Shown here piece by piece: positions 35,721-44,468 of a DNA stretch of 64,000 nucleotides. The notes beneath the pieces were generated by a model. That model was not told the origin of the DNA. It did no database searches and was given only the letters and a program-made list of their open reading frames with translations. The DNA comes from Harmothoe impar (Eukaryota > Annelida > Polychaeta > Phyllodocida > Polynoidae): NCBI GenBank assembly GCA_947462335.1, contig OX381710.1, positions 66,707,303 through 66,771,302 of the forward strand, read 5' to 3'. Each line of letters begins with the position of its first letter. The stretch's first letter is position 1. Position numbers and translations under genes: made by a program.

Positions 35721-36245
35721 CTAAATATCATCACCCAGGCCCATCTCCATTGATTCTGAGGTAGGGCTTTCTTTACCTACTATGACCAAGGCCTCATCCA
35801 TAGTCACCGGTGAAGAAGAAGCATTAGGGTCTTCCTCCATGGTGTCCATTTGAACCTGACTGGATGCTGAAAATAGGTCAGCATCACCTGGTAATTTATC
35901 ATTGTAGGAATCAGCCTCCTCATAGAATACTGATGACAGGTCAGCATCCGAAACCTCATCTTTACATACTACATCATTAGGTGTGGAGGAAGCTGTATCC
36001 TCAAAGGATACTGATGACAGGTCAGCATCCGAAACCTCCTCATCAAAAAGAGCACTTTTTGAGGCCAGTTCCCGGCGGTAATCCCGTTCCATTTGTATAG
36101 CAGATGATATTTGGTTACGCCGATTCACAGAATCGGTGAACTCTTTGGTGAGCACATTAACACGACCCTGAGATTCATTAAGTACTGCCCTAGCTGCATA
36201 AAATGCATCCCTAGAAGCGTCAAATGCTACCTTTGCAGCATCAAT
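35721..36245 (-). CDS. Acidic repetitive C-terminal exon, unknown protein
   Basis: The frame is open from the A17 tract at 36245 down to a TAG at 35721, about 174 residues. The first third looks helical (DAAKVAFDASRDAFYAAR), with a basic middle. The rest is very acidic and repeats EVSDADLSSV twice (plus a looser GDADLFSA). No known domain is recognised. No start codon fits well, and the N-terminal part is cut by the poly(A)-tailed insertion, so this is probably the 3' exon of a gene interrupted at 36245. It may belong to the Helitron or be independent. Confidence 0.45.
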   Translation of the reverse strand: MDAAKVAFDASRDAFYAARAVLNESQGRVNVLTKEFTDSVNRRNQISSAIQMERDYRRELASKSALFDEEVSDADLSSVSFEDTASSTPNDVVCKDEVSDADLSSVFYEEADSYNDKLPGDADLFSASSQVQMDTMEEDPNASSSPVTMDEALVIVGKESPTSESMEMGLGDDI

Positions 36246-36284
36246 TTTTTTTTTTTTTTTTGAAAATATTTGGACGTGTTTATT
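36245..36284 (-). other. Genomic poly(A) tract preceded by AATAAA (retroposition footprint)
   Basis: On the minus strand AATAAA (36284-36279) is followed 17 nt later by A17 (36261-36245), then directly by the acidic coding frame. This is what the 3' end of a reverse-transcribed polyadenylated RNA looks like. Its 5' limit is not visible. Confidence 0.6.
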
Positions 36285-36694
36285 TAAGATTTAAATCAGT
36301 ATACAATCGATTTCCATCCACATGTGTTAGCTGACAACATATGACATGTATACAACATAGCCCAGTATATAAAGCTTCACGTAATTTACATATATATATC
36401 ACAATGATATGTTTAAGTGGATTATGACCAGTTAAGCTCTGACGTATCAAACAAACAGTCTTGGAAGGCCTTCAGCCAGAGGCTGGTTTTCAAGACCTAA
36501 CAGTATGCGCAGGGTAATTCATATGCCTTCAGAAAAATATATTTTCACATTACATGGAGTTTCGTACCGGTATAAATGTTATCATATAAAAAGAAAAGAA
36601 TAGCTGGATTACGTATAAAATTATATTTCCTGGTTTTGATGTATTTTACTTAGTAAGGCTTTCTTTGCAAGGTGTTTAAATTCTACAAAATCCT

Positions 36695-37234
36695 CTATAT
36701 TTCTATTGTAGGGCTGCGTAGCCAACCATGCCCACGCACATTGAACTTCCAAGCCATGTTGATATATATTACAATGTACAAGGCATTGGCTAGGCGAGTC
36801 TGGAAACGGAAAGCTTCCATCTGAGCATTTAAAGCTGTGTTTGTGCGGGAATCTAACCCGGTCTCACCTATGCCGACAATGTCGCTGGTTCTGGCCCGCT
36901 CCTCTATGAAGCCCTTCACCTCTCCCAAGTGATAGGCATACTTGGGGTGAAGGCCAAGCGTGGGCCAGACCTTGCTGTCCTGTGAAATCACATCCAGCAG
37001 GCGGTAGAGGTCTGGAAACACAAAGTTTGCAACACAACCACCATACCGCTGGGGATACGAGAAATCACCCAACCTCACATTGTACTGCCTCTGGAGCTCG
37101 TCCAGGTGGCAGTGGCTGTCTATGTAGAGGACCCCCGGTTTAAGATGTTTAATATGACACTTGCTCCTATCTGGACAGCCCCTGTCATAAAGAAAGCTCT
37201 GGCAGAAGCCATCACCTTCAACCTCGTATTTACC
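36695..37234 (-). CDS. CCCH zinc finger fused to TatD-type nuclease N-terminal half (exon)
   Basis: The exon opens after TTTTTTTCCAG (acceptor AG at 37235-37234) and runs to a stop at 36695, about 180 codons. Counting from 37234, a textbook CCCH finger (C-x8-C-x5-C-x3-H) uses C11, C20, C26 and H30. Nine residues on, YIDSHCHLDEL gives the TatD metal-binding HxH (H41, H43), followed by GLHP (H96) and VGIGETGLD (E124). TatD proteins are metal-dependent 3'-5' nucleases with a TIM-barrel fold. Homology ends after QTRLANAL (about residue 158), so the C-terminal half with the later metal and catalytic His/Asp residues is missing. It resembles animal TATDN2-like proteins but could be a captured or retroposed fragment. 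It lies 36 nt after the OTU stop, in another frame. Confidence 0.7.
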   Translation of the reverse strand, partial: GKYEVEGDGFCQSFLYDRGCPDRSKCHIKHLKPGVLYIDSHCHLDELQRQYNVRLGDFSYPQRYGGCVANFVFPDLYRLLDVISQDSKVWPTLGLHPKYAYHLGEVKGFIEERARTSDIVGIGETGLDSRTNTALNAQMEAFRFQTRLANALYIVIYINMAWKFNVRGHGWLRSPTIEI

Positions 37235-37271
37235 TGGAAAAAAAGTTTGTGACTTTTACTCATTGGGTAGA

Positions 37272-37964
37272 CTAATAGTCAAGGAGGCTTGTAAACGGGC
37301 GGAAAATGACTGCATCTTCCCTCTTCTTCAGTATGACTGTATAATGTCTGCCCCCTAGGTTATAGTTTATACATAATGGCAATGGACTATATCTATCAGT
37401 CTTGAACTGTTGTGGCACTTTATATATCAAATGCAAACCTAGCCTGTCATGAACATCAAAAGAAATTGCTAACTCATCAGCAGGTACAGTTGATGGTAAG
37501 CAAAGCTTCCCATTTATGCGAAATGTGGAATATACAAATATGTCTTTCTGTAACACTATAGATAATGCTACGAGATAAAATTCATTTCCCCACTTCCTGT
37601 CCACTCTAGCATCCTGAATCTCCTTATGTAGTCTTTGTACAGTTGTTCCCTCCTCCCTCACTGTGTCTCTATCCATTATGTTCAGAAAGAACTCTCTCTT
37701 ACACCACATAGTTTCTACTGTAAGCAGTCTGAGGGTAACCCTAAGTTCTTCCTTGCCTGTAATACACAGTGATACTGCATTCCACAGACAATTCCCATCA
37801 CCTGTTGTACAAACTGGGACATAATGCTGCAGAAGAGCTGGGTGCAAAAGACGTTGAACTATTTGGTCTACATTGTTTTCCCCAACTTCAATAAATGGTT
37901 CTAACTGCTGAAGCATTGCTTTGAACTTGTTCAAAGTTGGCTTATAGGTAAGGAGAACTTCATC
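37272..37964 (-). CDS. OTU-domain cysteine protease of the Helitron
   Basis: In the same frame as the helicase C-terminal segment but separated from it by one TAA (37965-37967). The frame continues directly after that stop. Counting from codon 37934, the OTU motif TGDGNCLWNAVS (44-55) carries the catalytic D46 and C49, WGNEFYLVALS (115-125) is the helix typical of the fold, and GGRHYTVIL (194-202) carries the catalytic H197. OTU proteases cleave ubiquitin-like conjugates. They are common passengers of animal Helitrons, where they may process the polyprotein or counter host ubiquitination (inference). The catalytic residues look intact although the element is broken elsewhere. Confidence 0.8.
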   Translation of the reverse strand, partial: DEVLLTYKPTLNKFKAMLQQLEPFIEVGENNVDQIVQRLLHPALLQHYVPVCTTGDGNCLWNAVSLCITGKEELRVTLRLLTVETMWCKREFFLNIMDRDTVREEGTTVQRLHKEIQDARVDRKWGNEFYLVALSIVLQKDIFVYSTFRINGKLCLPSTVPADELAISFDVHDRLGLHLIYKVPQQFKTDRYSPLPLCINYNLGGRHYTVILKKREDAVIFRPFTSLLDY

Positions 37965-38972
37965 TTATTTATCAGTCTGCAAAACTGGGGTGAAGAAACT
38001 GTAATTCAGTTCTCTTCTAAGGATGTTCATAGTCTGCCTTTTGATCACATGCAGCTGCCCTGCTCTCTGTCTAAGTGACTGGTTAGTCATATCTGGTGAT
38101 ATCCTCCTGTCTTTTTCTACTTCCATCTCTCTATCTTCTGAACTGCATACATTATCTGCGGTTCTGGGAGAGCTGTTTCCAGCAATCTCATTCTGTTCTT
38201 CCTCAACCTTTCTTGTTTCATCCCGATTTACAATTACATCTAATCTGAGTTTCTTTGAGTGACCAGCAGGTAATTCATCAGATGATGGCCTTTTCTGGCC
38301 AGTTTTCTCTGAACGGGCAGGAATCAGAGTTCCAGTTTCTCTTGCATGTTTCATCAGATGAGTTACTGTTTTATTTGACATGATCGCCCTTTCGTCAAAT
38401 TTGACCAAGTGGAGATTCTCCAACTTAGTGACCCTACTCAAGGCAACATATGCCTGGCCAGGTGCAAAGTATGAGTTGTCAAGGTTGACAAATGATTTTT
38501 CAAGTGTGATTCCTTGCATTCTGTGGACTGTGCATGCCCAGGCAAGGACCACAGGAAACTGTACTCTATACACAACTATTCCCTTCCTCTTTAAAGGGAT
38601 CCTTTGTTTGACTTTTGGAATAGGAATTACCTCACTACCATCAAGACGCTGCACAAAAATTACCCTTTTACCAACAGATGTCAAAATGCCCGGTGTTCCA
38701 TTAACAACTGACCCAGCAACATCAAGGTTCCTAGTTATCATCACTTTAGCACCTATCCTGACAGTTAACTGTCTTGGCATAGCCTCATTAGTTAGGTCTA
38801 TATCGTCTGACATATCAGGTAGCAGTCGGCTACCTGATGCATCATAGTCATATGCTCGTAGTTGATACATCTTACCATCAGGTAATGATGATTCCTGTAC
38901 TCTTTCATTGATTTTATGCCTTTCCTCATGTCTAGAACACAGAACATAGGAATACGGATCTTGCCAGTCAGA
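37965..38972 (-). CDS. Pif1-like helicase, C-terminal segment (Helitron)
   Basis: A continuous frame from about 38972, where it takes over after a one-base shift from the upstream helicase frame, to a TAA at 37965. Numbered from 38870, TVHRMQG (114-120) is helicase motif V/Va and QAYVALSRV (139-147) is motif VI with the arginine finger. A basic, Ser/Glu-rich linker of about 130 residues follows before the stop. This belongs to the same protein as 38798-40622. The frame change is best read as a disabling indel, since no slippery sequence is evident. Confidence 0.8.
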   Translation of the reverse strand, partial: SDWQDPYSYVLCSRHEERHKINERVQESSLPDGKMYQLRAYDYDASGSRLLPDMSDDIDLTNEAMPRQLTVRIGAKVMITRNLDVAGSVVNGTPGILTSVGKRVIFVQRLDGSEVIPIPKVKQRIPLKRKGIVVYRVQFPVVLAWACTVHRMQGITLEKSFVNLDNSYFAPGQAYVALSRVTKLENLHLVKFDERAIMSNKTVTHLMKHARETGTLIPARSEKTGQKRPSSDELPAGHSKKLRLDVIVNRDETRKVEEEQNEIAGNSSPRTADNVCSSEDREMEVEKDRRISPDMTNQSLRQRAGQLHVIKRQTMNILRRELNYSFFTPVLQTDK

Positions 38973-40622
38973 ACAACCTTTGACCCAAAAGCTTTCTCAT
39001 GGCCTTCACCACACCTTCTAGATTCTAAAACGGCAATGTCGTCTTTTGTTTGAGCACCCTCTCTGATTCTATTTAGAATCCCCTGAAATTCGAGGTCATC
39101 TTTCTGCCTACAATTCTGATCTAGAAAGAAGGGCGAGAAGCATGACCACAATTGGCTGGAGTATATTTGCCGGTATGATGGTGCTTTCATGACTGCTGGG
39201 AGCTGGTAGAGGTCACCAAACAAAATCACACTTTTTCCACCAAAAGGTTTGTCTTTGAAATCATCACCCGCTACATCCCTACATATGCAGTCCATGATTT
39301 CCAATAACTCTGCACTCATCATGCTAATCTCATCTATGATTATCACATCTATTGCCGCAATCCCTGACCATGTTTTATCTCTGTATGCAAACATCCTTTC
39401 TAAATCTCCGGACAACCTGAAAAAAGAATGGATTGTCTGTCCCCCTATGAGCTGTGCAGCATTCCCTGAGGTAGCTAACACTTCTACAATATTGGCTGCA
39501 CTTTCTAGTTGCAATACAATTGTATTCAAAAGAAAAGACTTGCCAGTTCCTCCAGGCCCAGTCACAAAAGCCATGATCTGATTTGAAATGTTGCTTTCTA
39601 CATAATCTAAGACTTTATGCTGACAAACTGTAAGTTGCCCTTTCCTAACCTCAAGATCCTTTCTCTCAGCTAAAATTTTCATTTTATTGTGCATGATGAG
39701 TTTCTTTATGTCTGCATTCATTTCACACAGGTCTTCCTCTAAACCAACAGTTGGAAAGGATGCTAAATCAGCATCTTCGAAAGGTATATCTTCCCCATAG
39801 TCAAGAGAATCTATCTTCTTTGACAGTGTTTTCTGATCAGCAATTTCCTGATGGAGCATCTTTTTCGCAATTCTAGCAATATACTTTGGGTCAAAATTTC
39901 TATGCTTCATTTCCCTGAATGAGACATCAAGTTCGTCTTCATCTAGAAATAACTGTCGGATATAGCATTCTTCCTTGTATGATTTGGACTCATTATCTTC
40001 ACTGATTAAGTCATTATCAGACCTGAATGGAAACTTCAGTAGAAGCTGCTGGTAATAGAATAATTCCCCATCACCAGGTGTGAGGAAGCGGTACCTTGGA
40101 ACTACAGGCCTTCGCGATACTATAATCCGGTCTTTCATGTCTAAAGTGTACTCTTTTTGTTTTGGTTTTTCTTTCGAAACTTTGTACTCTGAACAATATA
40201 CTGAGTATGTCATGCCTTCAAATTTTTCAGAAACTGGTCTTTTCTCATATGCCTCCCGTGCACCATCCAGGAATACATCTTCACTCTCACCCTCCTGTTC
40301 TATAACCTCTTCATGGGGCTTCAGGCGTCTCACTCTGTCTTTTTGAAAATTTGTGTCTAGAAAGATGACAGATGTGTCTGAGCTCACCATGTGATAGGAA
40401 AGTTGTGTTGCCACAACCTCAGGCGCACCTACCAAGCGCGATTCTAAATAGCGTGAAACTTCTGAGTCTATTTTCACATCTGCTGTGAATGTAGGCTCTA
40501 CTTTTGACACATATTTTACCAAATATCTTTCCATACTAGTGTTTGTTATGTACTGGACATTTAAGTGTGCATCCCACAATTTTAGGAGAAGAGAACTGTA
40601 TGAAACAAGACATTGATCATGG
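38798..40622 (-). CDS. Helitron Rep C-terminus and Pif1-like helicase
   Basis: Open from about 40622 to 38798. Numbered from codon 40579, the Rep tyrosine motif YLVKYVSK (19-26, Y19 and Y23) is followed by an acidic linker and a superfamily 1B helicase: Walker A GPGGTGKS (341-348), Walker B IIIDEIS (413-419), motif III LFGDLYQLP (453-461) and LDQNCRQ (486-492). In rolling-circle transposition Rep nicks DNA through the tyrosine and the helicase unwinds 5'-3'. Useful homology ends near 38972, where a one-base shift moves it to another frame. The last 50 or so residues of this frame are out of frame. Joined to the Rep frame at about 40620 by a further frameshift. Confidence 0.85.
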
Positions 40623-41765
40623 ACCTCTTGTATTCATATCTACTGTCAAACTGTCATACCCATCTTTTTCTCGAATACCATACGGGAAGCCATATTTACA
40701 ACACTTAGCGGCAACCCCTTTCCACGTACGATAACAACGATTTGGAATACAACGGTGTATTTGGTATTTCTCAACCTTCTTGCGCAGTTCTAGAGTCTCA
40801 GGATCAGTACCACGGGGCATTTCAGCAACTATGCTGTCTTTAACTAATGTTCCCTCTTGCAGCCATACAATTCCATGAACATTAAGAGCTCCTCTGTTCT
40901 GTGCCTCGATCCGATACCAATGGTGAATTGCCTTGCCAAAAATGCAATCCTTTCCATAGAGAACAGACGTTATGCCATAAAGACGTTCAAAAAAGAACAC
41001 TGTGGGCTCTACAGGATGAAGAATGCTAGACTTGTTTTTATATTGTGACAGAATGTCTTTCAAGGGTTGCCATGCCTCATTGAAGGTCAATGTGAAGAAA
41101 ATGTCACCTGATCCGAAATGACTAACACGTGCCACTAAATCCAAAAACTGTTTCTCCCAGTATGCTTTGCTACCTGGTATTGTAGAATTGACTACTTGAC
41201 CATACATGAAATATTCCACTTTTTTGCTGAGAGTGGCTGATGTGATATTTTTTTCTCTACCTCTGTTGGACGCTATGGCAGAATTTATATATAGTAGCCG
41301 GGCCTTAATGTTTCTGTCATATGAGAAAAAAGGGTATTTCCTGTCATTTGCGAAACGTCTATCTACATGAAGCAGCCTCAGCTTATGGTATGCTCCCATA
41401 GTGAAACCCTGAGCAATTTTGTACCATGATCCCTTTCCATGCGGGAAGAGATGTGCAAACAATTTTGCCTCTAAATGCTGGTCTGCAAAGGTAATGTTTC
41501 CCATTGTGAATGTGTTGCCTTCCTTTTCAACTACTTTACCAATAACAATATCCTTCATTTTAACAGGTTCTTTTGGGCAGTCAAATTTATTTCCTGGCAT
41601 GATTAAACCCGTTTTATTCCTAATATCAGAGGCTGCTAACTGACCATCATCCTGGATAGTAATGTCCTGTGTCTTGGTGGGCATACCACAGAAGAGACCT
41701 GACGCAGAAGATGTTTCTGCAAAGCCATGTATAGTCTCCAGATTTGCAAGGAACTCGTTATACAA
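40617..41765 (-). CDS. Helitron Rep (HUH endonuclease) N-terminal and central part
   Basis: 382 codons. Conserved 'YNEFLANLETIHGFAE' start block, FFTLTF (223-228), and the Rep core YRIEAQNRGALNVHGIVW (284-301). The HUH motif normally reads His-x-His here. The first His is replaced by Asn (N295, codon AAT at 40883-40881) while H297 is kept, so metal binding should be impaired. A downstream Cys cluster (339, 344, 355, 356) fits the zinc-binding element of Helitron Reps. The frame ends at a TGA (40619-40617), just where one shifted base restores the Rep C-terminus in the next segment. Confidence 0.85.
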   Translation of the reverse strand: MYNEFLANLETIHGFAETSSASGLFCGMPTKTQDITIQDDGQLAASDIRNKTGLIMPGNKFDCPKEPVKMKDIVIGKVVEKEGNTFTMGNITFADQHLEAKLFAHLFPHGKGSWYKIAQGFTMGAYHKLRLLHVDRRFANDRKYPFFSYDRNIKARLLYINSAIASNRGREKNITSATLSKKVEYFMYGQVVNSTIPGSKAYWEKQFLDLVARVSHFGSGDIFFTLTFNEAWQPLKDILSQYKNKSSILHPVEPTVFFFERLYGITSVLYGKDCIFGKAIHHWYRIEAQNRGALNVHGIVWLQEGTLVKDSIVAEMPRGTDPETLELRKKVEKYQIHRCIPNRCYRTWKGVAAKCCKYGFPYGIREKDGYDSLTVDMNTRGP

Positions 41766-41783
41766 CCAATTGTTTTTCTTTAG

Positions 41784-42200
41784 TCAGTGTAGGCAAGGCG
41801 TCATTTCAGCCATATTCTTTTCAAGTTCTAAATGCTGACCATCTTGAAAAACACCAACCATTCCCCTAAGATTCTTTTCTGTGTTCTTACATAAACTGGA
41901 CATTACCATGGACATGCAGGTAACTGTATCCAGTCTTTTTAAAAGTTGAACAGTACAGACTACCAATCGATAATTTTTGATACTGATTGTAGGAAGTCAG
42001 TTTGGCTATACACTCTGGTACTTTGCCAAAGTCAGCAAAGAAGTTAAAGGTTCTATGCTGTTGTGATTTAATTTTGACCTTGCAGGTATCACAGCTAGAC
42101 ACACGACCCTTGTCATTCACAACTATACCAACAGGAGAGTTTTCTGGTACCAAATGTTTAGCCATCCAGTCATCCTCAGCTAGATCTACCCAAAGTAGTA
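41784..42200 (-). pseudogene. Helitron N-terminal (DUF6570-like) segment, frameshifted
   Basis: One frame (about 42200-41887) reads WVDLAEDDWMAKHLVPENSP and continues through a CDTCKVK zinc-knuckle-like motif to YSYLHVHGNVQFM, then a stop. A second frame (to 41784) continues with CKNTEKNLRGMVGVFQDGQH. A shift in an A-rich run at about 41780 leads into the Rep frame. This segment normally precedes Rep in Helitron polyproteins. Confidence 0.65.
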
Positions 42201-42432
42201 CCTCCTGTAGCTGAACACTGCAGTCAGGTATTCTCTCTTATGCTGCTTGTCATAATGGAATGCTCCCCAGGGGGCTATAGACTGACTGCTACAGGACCCT
42301 CAGCCAATAAAACACCCTAAATTACCACCCAGCTGTACTCGCATGCCATATAGTCACGACATCTTTTTGACGGACCAAACTGAGTGACCAGGCCTTCCTA
42401 AGCCTTCCTTCACTTCTCTTTTGGGTACTCTA

Positions 42433-42559
42433 CCCAGCTAACAAAAATACATAATTCTACATCAAAATAACATTTTAAACGTTATATAATGTTTAGCCAT
42501 AATAAAGAGCCCTAGAAAAATGTTACATAATCCTGTATAACGTTTTTTTGTATACTGGG
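42433..42559. mobile_element. 127-bp TA-flanked MITE, empty site at 48888
   Basis: CCCAGCTAACAAAAA at the left and the inverse TTTTTTGTATACTGGG at the right, flanked by TA. The matching position of copy 3 (about 48885-48893, TACTAGGGAT) has no insert, confirming the borders. Confidence 0.85.
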
Positions 42560-44455
42560 TAGGGATGCTTCTGTTTCCTCTATATACGCTGCCATATTAG
42601 TTCTGTCCTTGTTATATCTCATGAGTTTTAGGCCGGCACTTAGTTTATGAACAATCTGCTTTCTTAGACCAACACCAAAGTCCCATAAGAGCTGCCTGTG
42701 CCAGAGACACTAAGTTAGTCATGGCAACAAGTTGCACTCCGTTTGGGTCTTATATAACCCCTGCATTTCAAAAAGCTCTACTCCATGGCTAGTCAATCCC
42801 AGCCAATATCATATTTTATCATATTTTACCAAGCTGGCAGAACAAATAACTTCAGTTTAAGTGTAGTGGGGTTCTACTCTTTAGGGTATTGCTACCTCCT
42901 TGAAGAGATCATCAAAGTCACAATACAATGCTTAATACTGTTCACATGCTCCCTCCCACCCCTACCAGGTCCATTCTCTAAGAAGGAGCCTCCAATGGCA
43001 AGCAGTATATCTTAAGGTTTCCATGTATCACTTAGGAAACATTTTTTATGGTCATCAGTATAAAGTAGAGAGTACAATACTGGTAAAGCATAAATAAACA
43101 AGGAATAAACAAGAAATCATAGATTGCTCAATGGGGCCGGGAAGTGCACGATGAGACAATATGACAACATATGGTCATAACATCACTTATTTTGTGTGTA
43201 AAGCTTGGGAGACTAGGGAGACAATCAGTGGTATCCTGGCAAGACATTATACAAAACATAGGTGAAGGCATTCAGTAAGGGATGGGCCCATGAATAGAGA
43301 TGTATGGGCAGGGTGGAGGTAACTGATTGTGACAAAGACACATACTGTTTGATGTAGTTCTACTTTATAACTCTTGTGAAATTTTCATGACTGTCTTTGC
43401 AAGACACTTTACTCCTCGGTCATGCCACCACAGATGTTCAGTCTGGTCTGATAAACTTATGGCTGACAGATACAGTTGGTAGCTGAGCTGACACTGTTAG
43501 AGACAGGATGGAAACTATACCAGGTGGATGTATATATTCATTGTGGCATTCTAGGTCAGATATACTGCTAACTTGTAATAATAATATATTTAATTGTACT
43601 CCCCCTGCACTGACATCCTACTATCATTCCCTGCAGCTATCCACATCTTAAATCTTGATATCCTAATATCCTGATAACTTACTCCTACATTCTCTCTACT
43701 ACTGTTCCAAATGTTCTGGTTAGTGTATCTTTACAATGTGGACATGGGTCTCAGCTTTATTCCTTCCCTACCTCCAAACACTTCATCATAATTCATTCTT
43801 GTCACTGATTGAACACTGCCTACCAGAGTATCGAACCTTTAGCCAACATCTGCCCTCAAATCATCATTTTGTATCAATCCTTACATCAATCATCTGAAAT
43901 CTCAGGGAAGTAAATGCTCTTGTCTGCACATGAGAGCGATGAGGATTCACCTACCAAATGTCAGCACTCACTGCTTGTTACTTGCTATGACTTACAAGGG
44001 ACTATTGATTCGATGTAAAAAGTGCCTTGGGTGCTTTAAAAATATTTTAGATGAAATAATCCATCTCAAAAGTCCAATCTAATAAGCACCCCCCATGGCT
44101 GTCTTATACAGAACACTGATCCACCTTATTGGCCTCTACATGTATATGCCTTCACACTTGGATTTACCTTGACACCTGCTCAGGGTGCTTATTAGGGGAG
44201 GGCGCTTATTAGGTCGGTTATGCATCTCTTCCAATCCCCGATACCATGCTAAGCCCATTTCCCTGCCTCCTTTCACCTACCTTTCCCTACTTCTCCCCCT
44301 CCCAGGGCTAAGGTGATAAGCCTGTGTCAGTCACATGAGTACTCTGAACCAATAGCATCCCAGAACGAGATGGTGTCCTAATAGCAATCCTCATGACCAC
44401 CTCGGCCAACATGCCCAAGCAAAGGTAGATAAACATGGTCATGTGATGCTGGGAT

Positions 44456-44468
44456 GCCCCCTGGTGAG
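44456..44468 (-). promoter_or_regulatory. CTCF-like motif in copy 2
   Basis: GCCCCCTGGTGAG, identical to 8497-8509 in copy 1. Confidence 0.35.

Larger units (their letters stand above)
36262..42205 (-). mobile_element. Decayed autonomous Helitron-like element (Rep-Pif1-OTU) with attached CCCH-TatD exon
   Basis: On the minus strand the order is DUF6570-like segment, HUH Rep, Pif1-like helicase, OTU protease, then the CCCH-TatD exon. This gene set (Rep, helicase, OTU) is characteristic of animal Helitrons/Helentrons. At least three frameshifts, plus in-frame stops including one before the OTU, show that it is dead. The coding similarity stops abruptly at about 42205, where a copy of repeat ABC begins, so the 5' end is truncated or lies beyond that repeat. 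No 5' TC or 3' CTRR/hairpin terminus could be assigned with confidence. Confidence 0.75.

Noticed and set aside
37078..37078. GTG as start of the TatD protein
   Set aside because: The frame continues upstream through the essential HxH motif and a CCCH finger to a splice acceptor, so GTG is internal.
38798..38972. Distinct C-terminal tail of the helicase in this frame
   Set aside because: The alternative frame over the same bases carries the expected family sequence, so this tail is out-of-frame translation after an indel.
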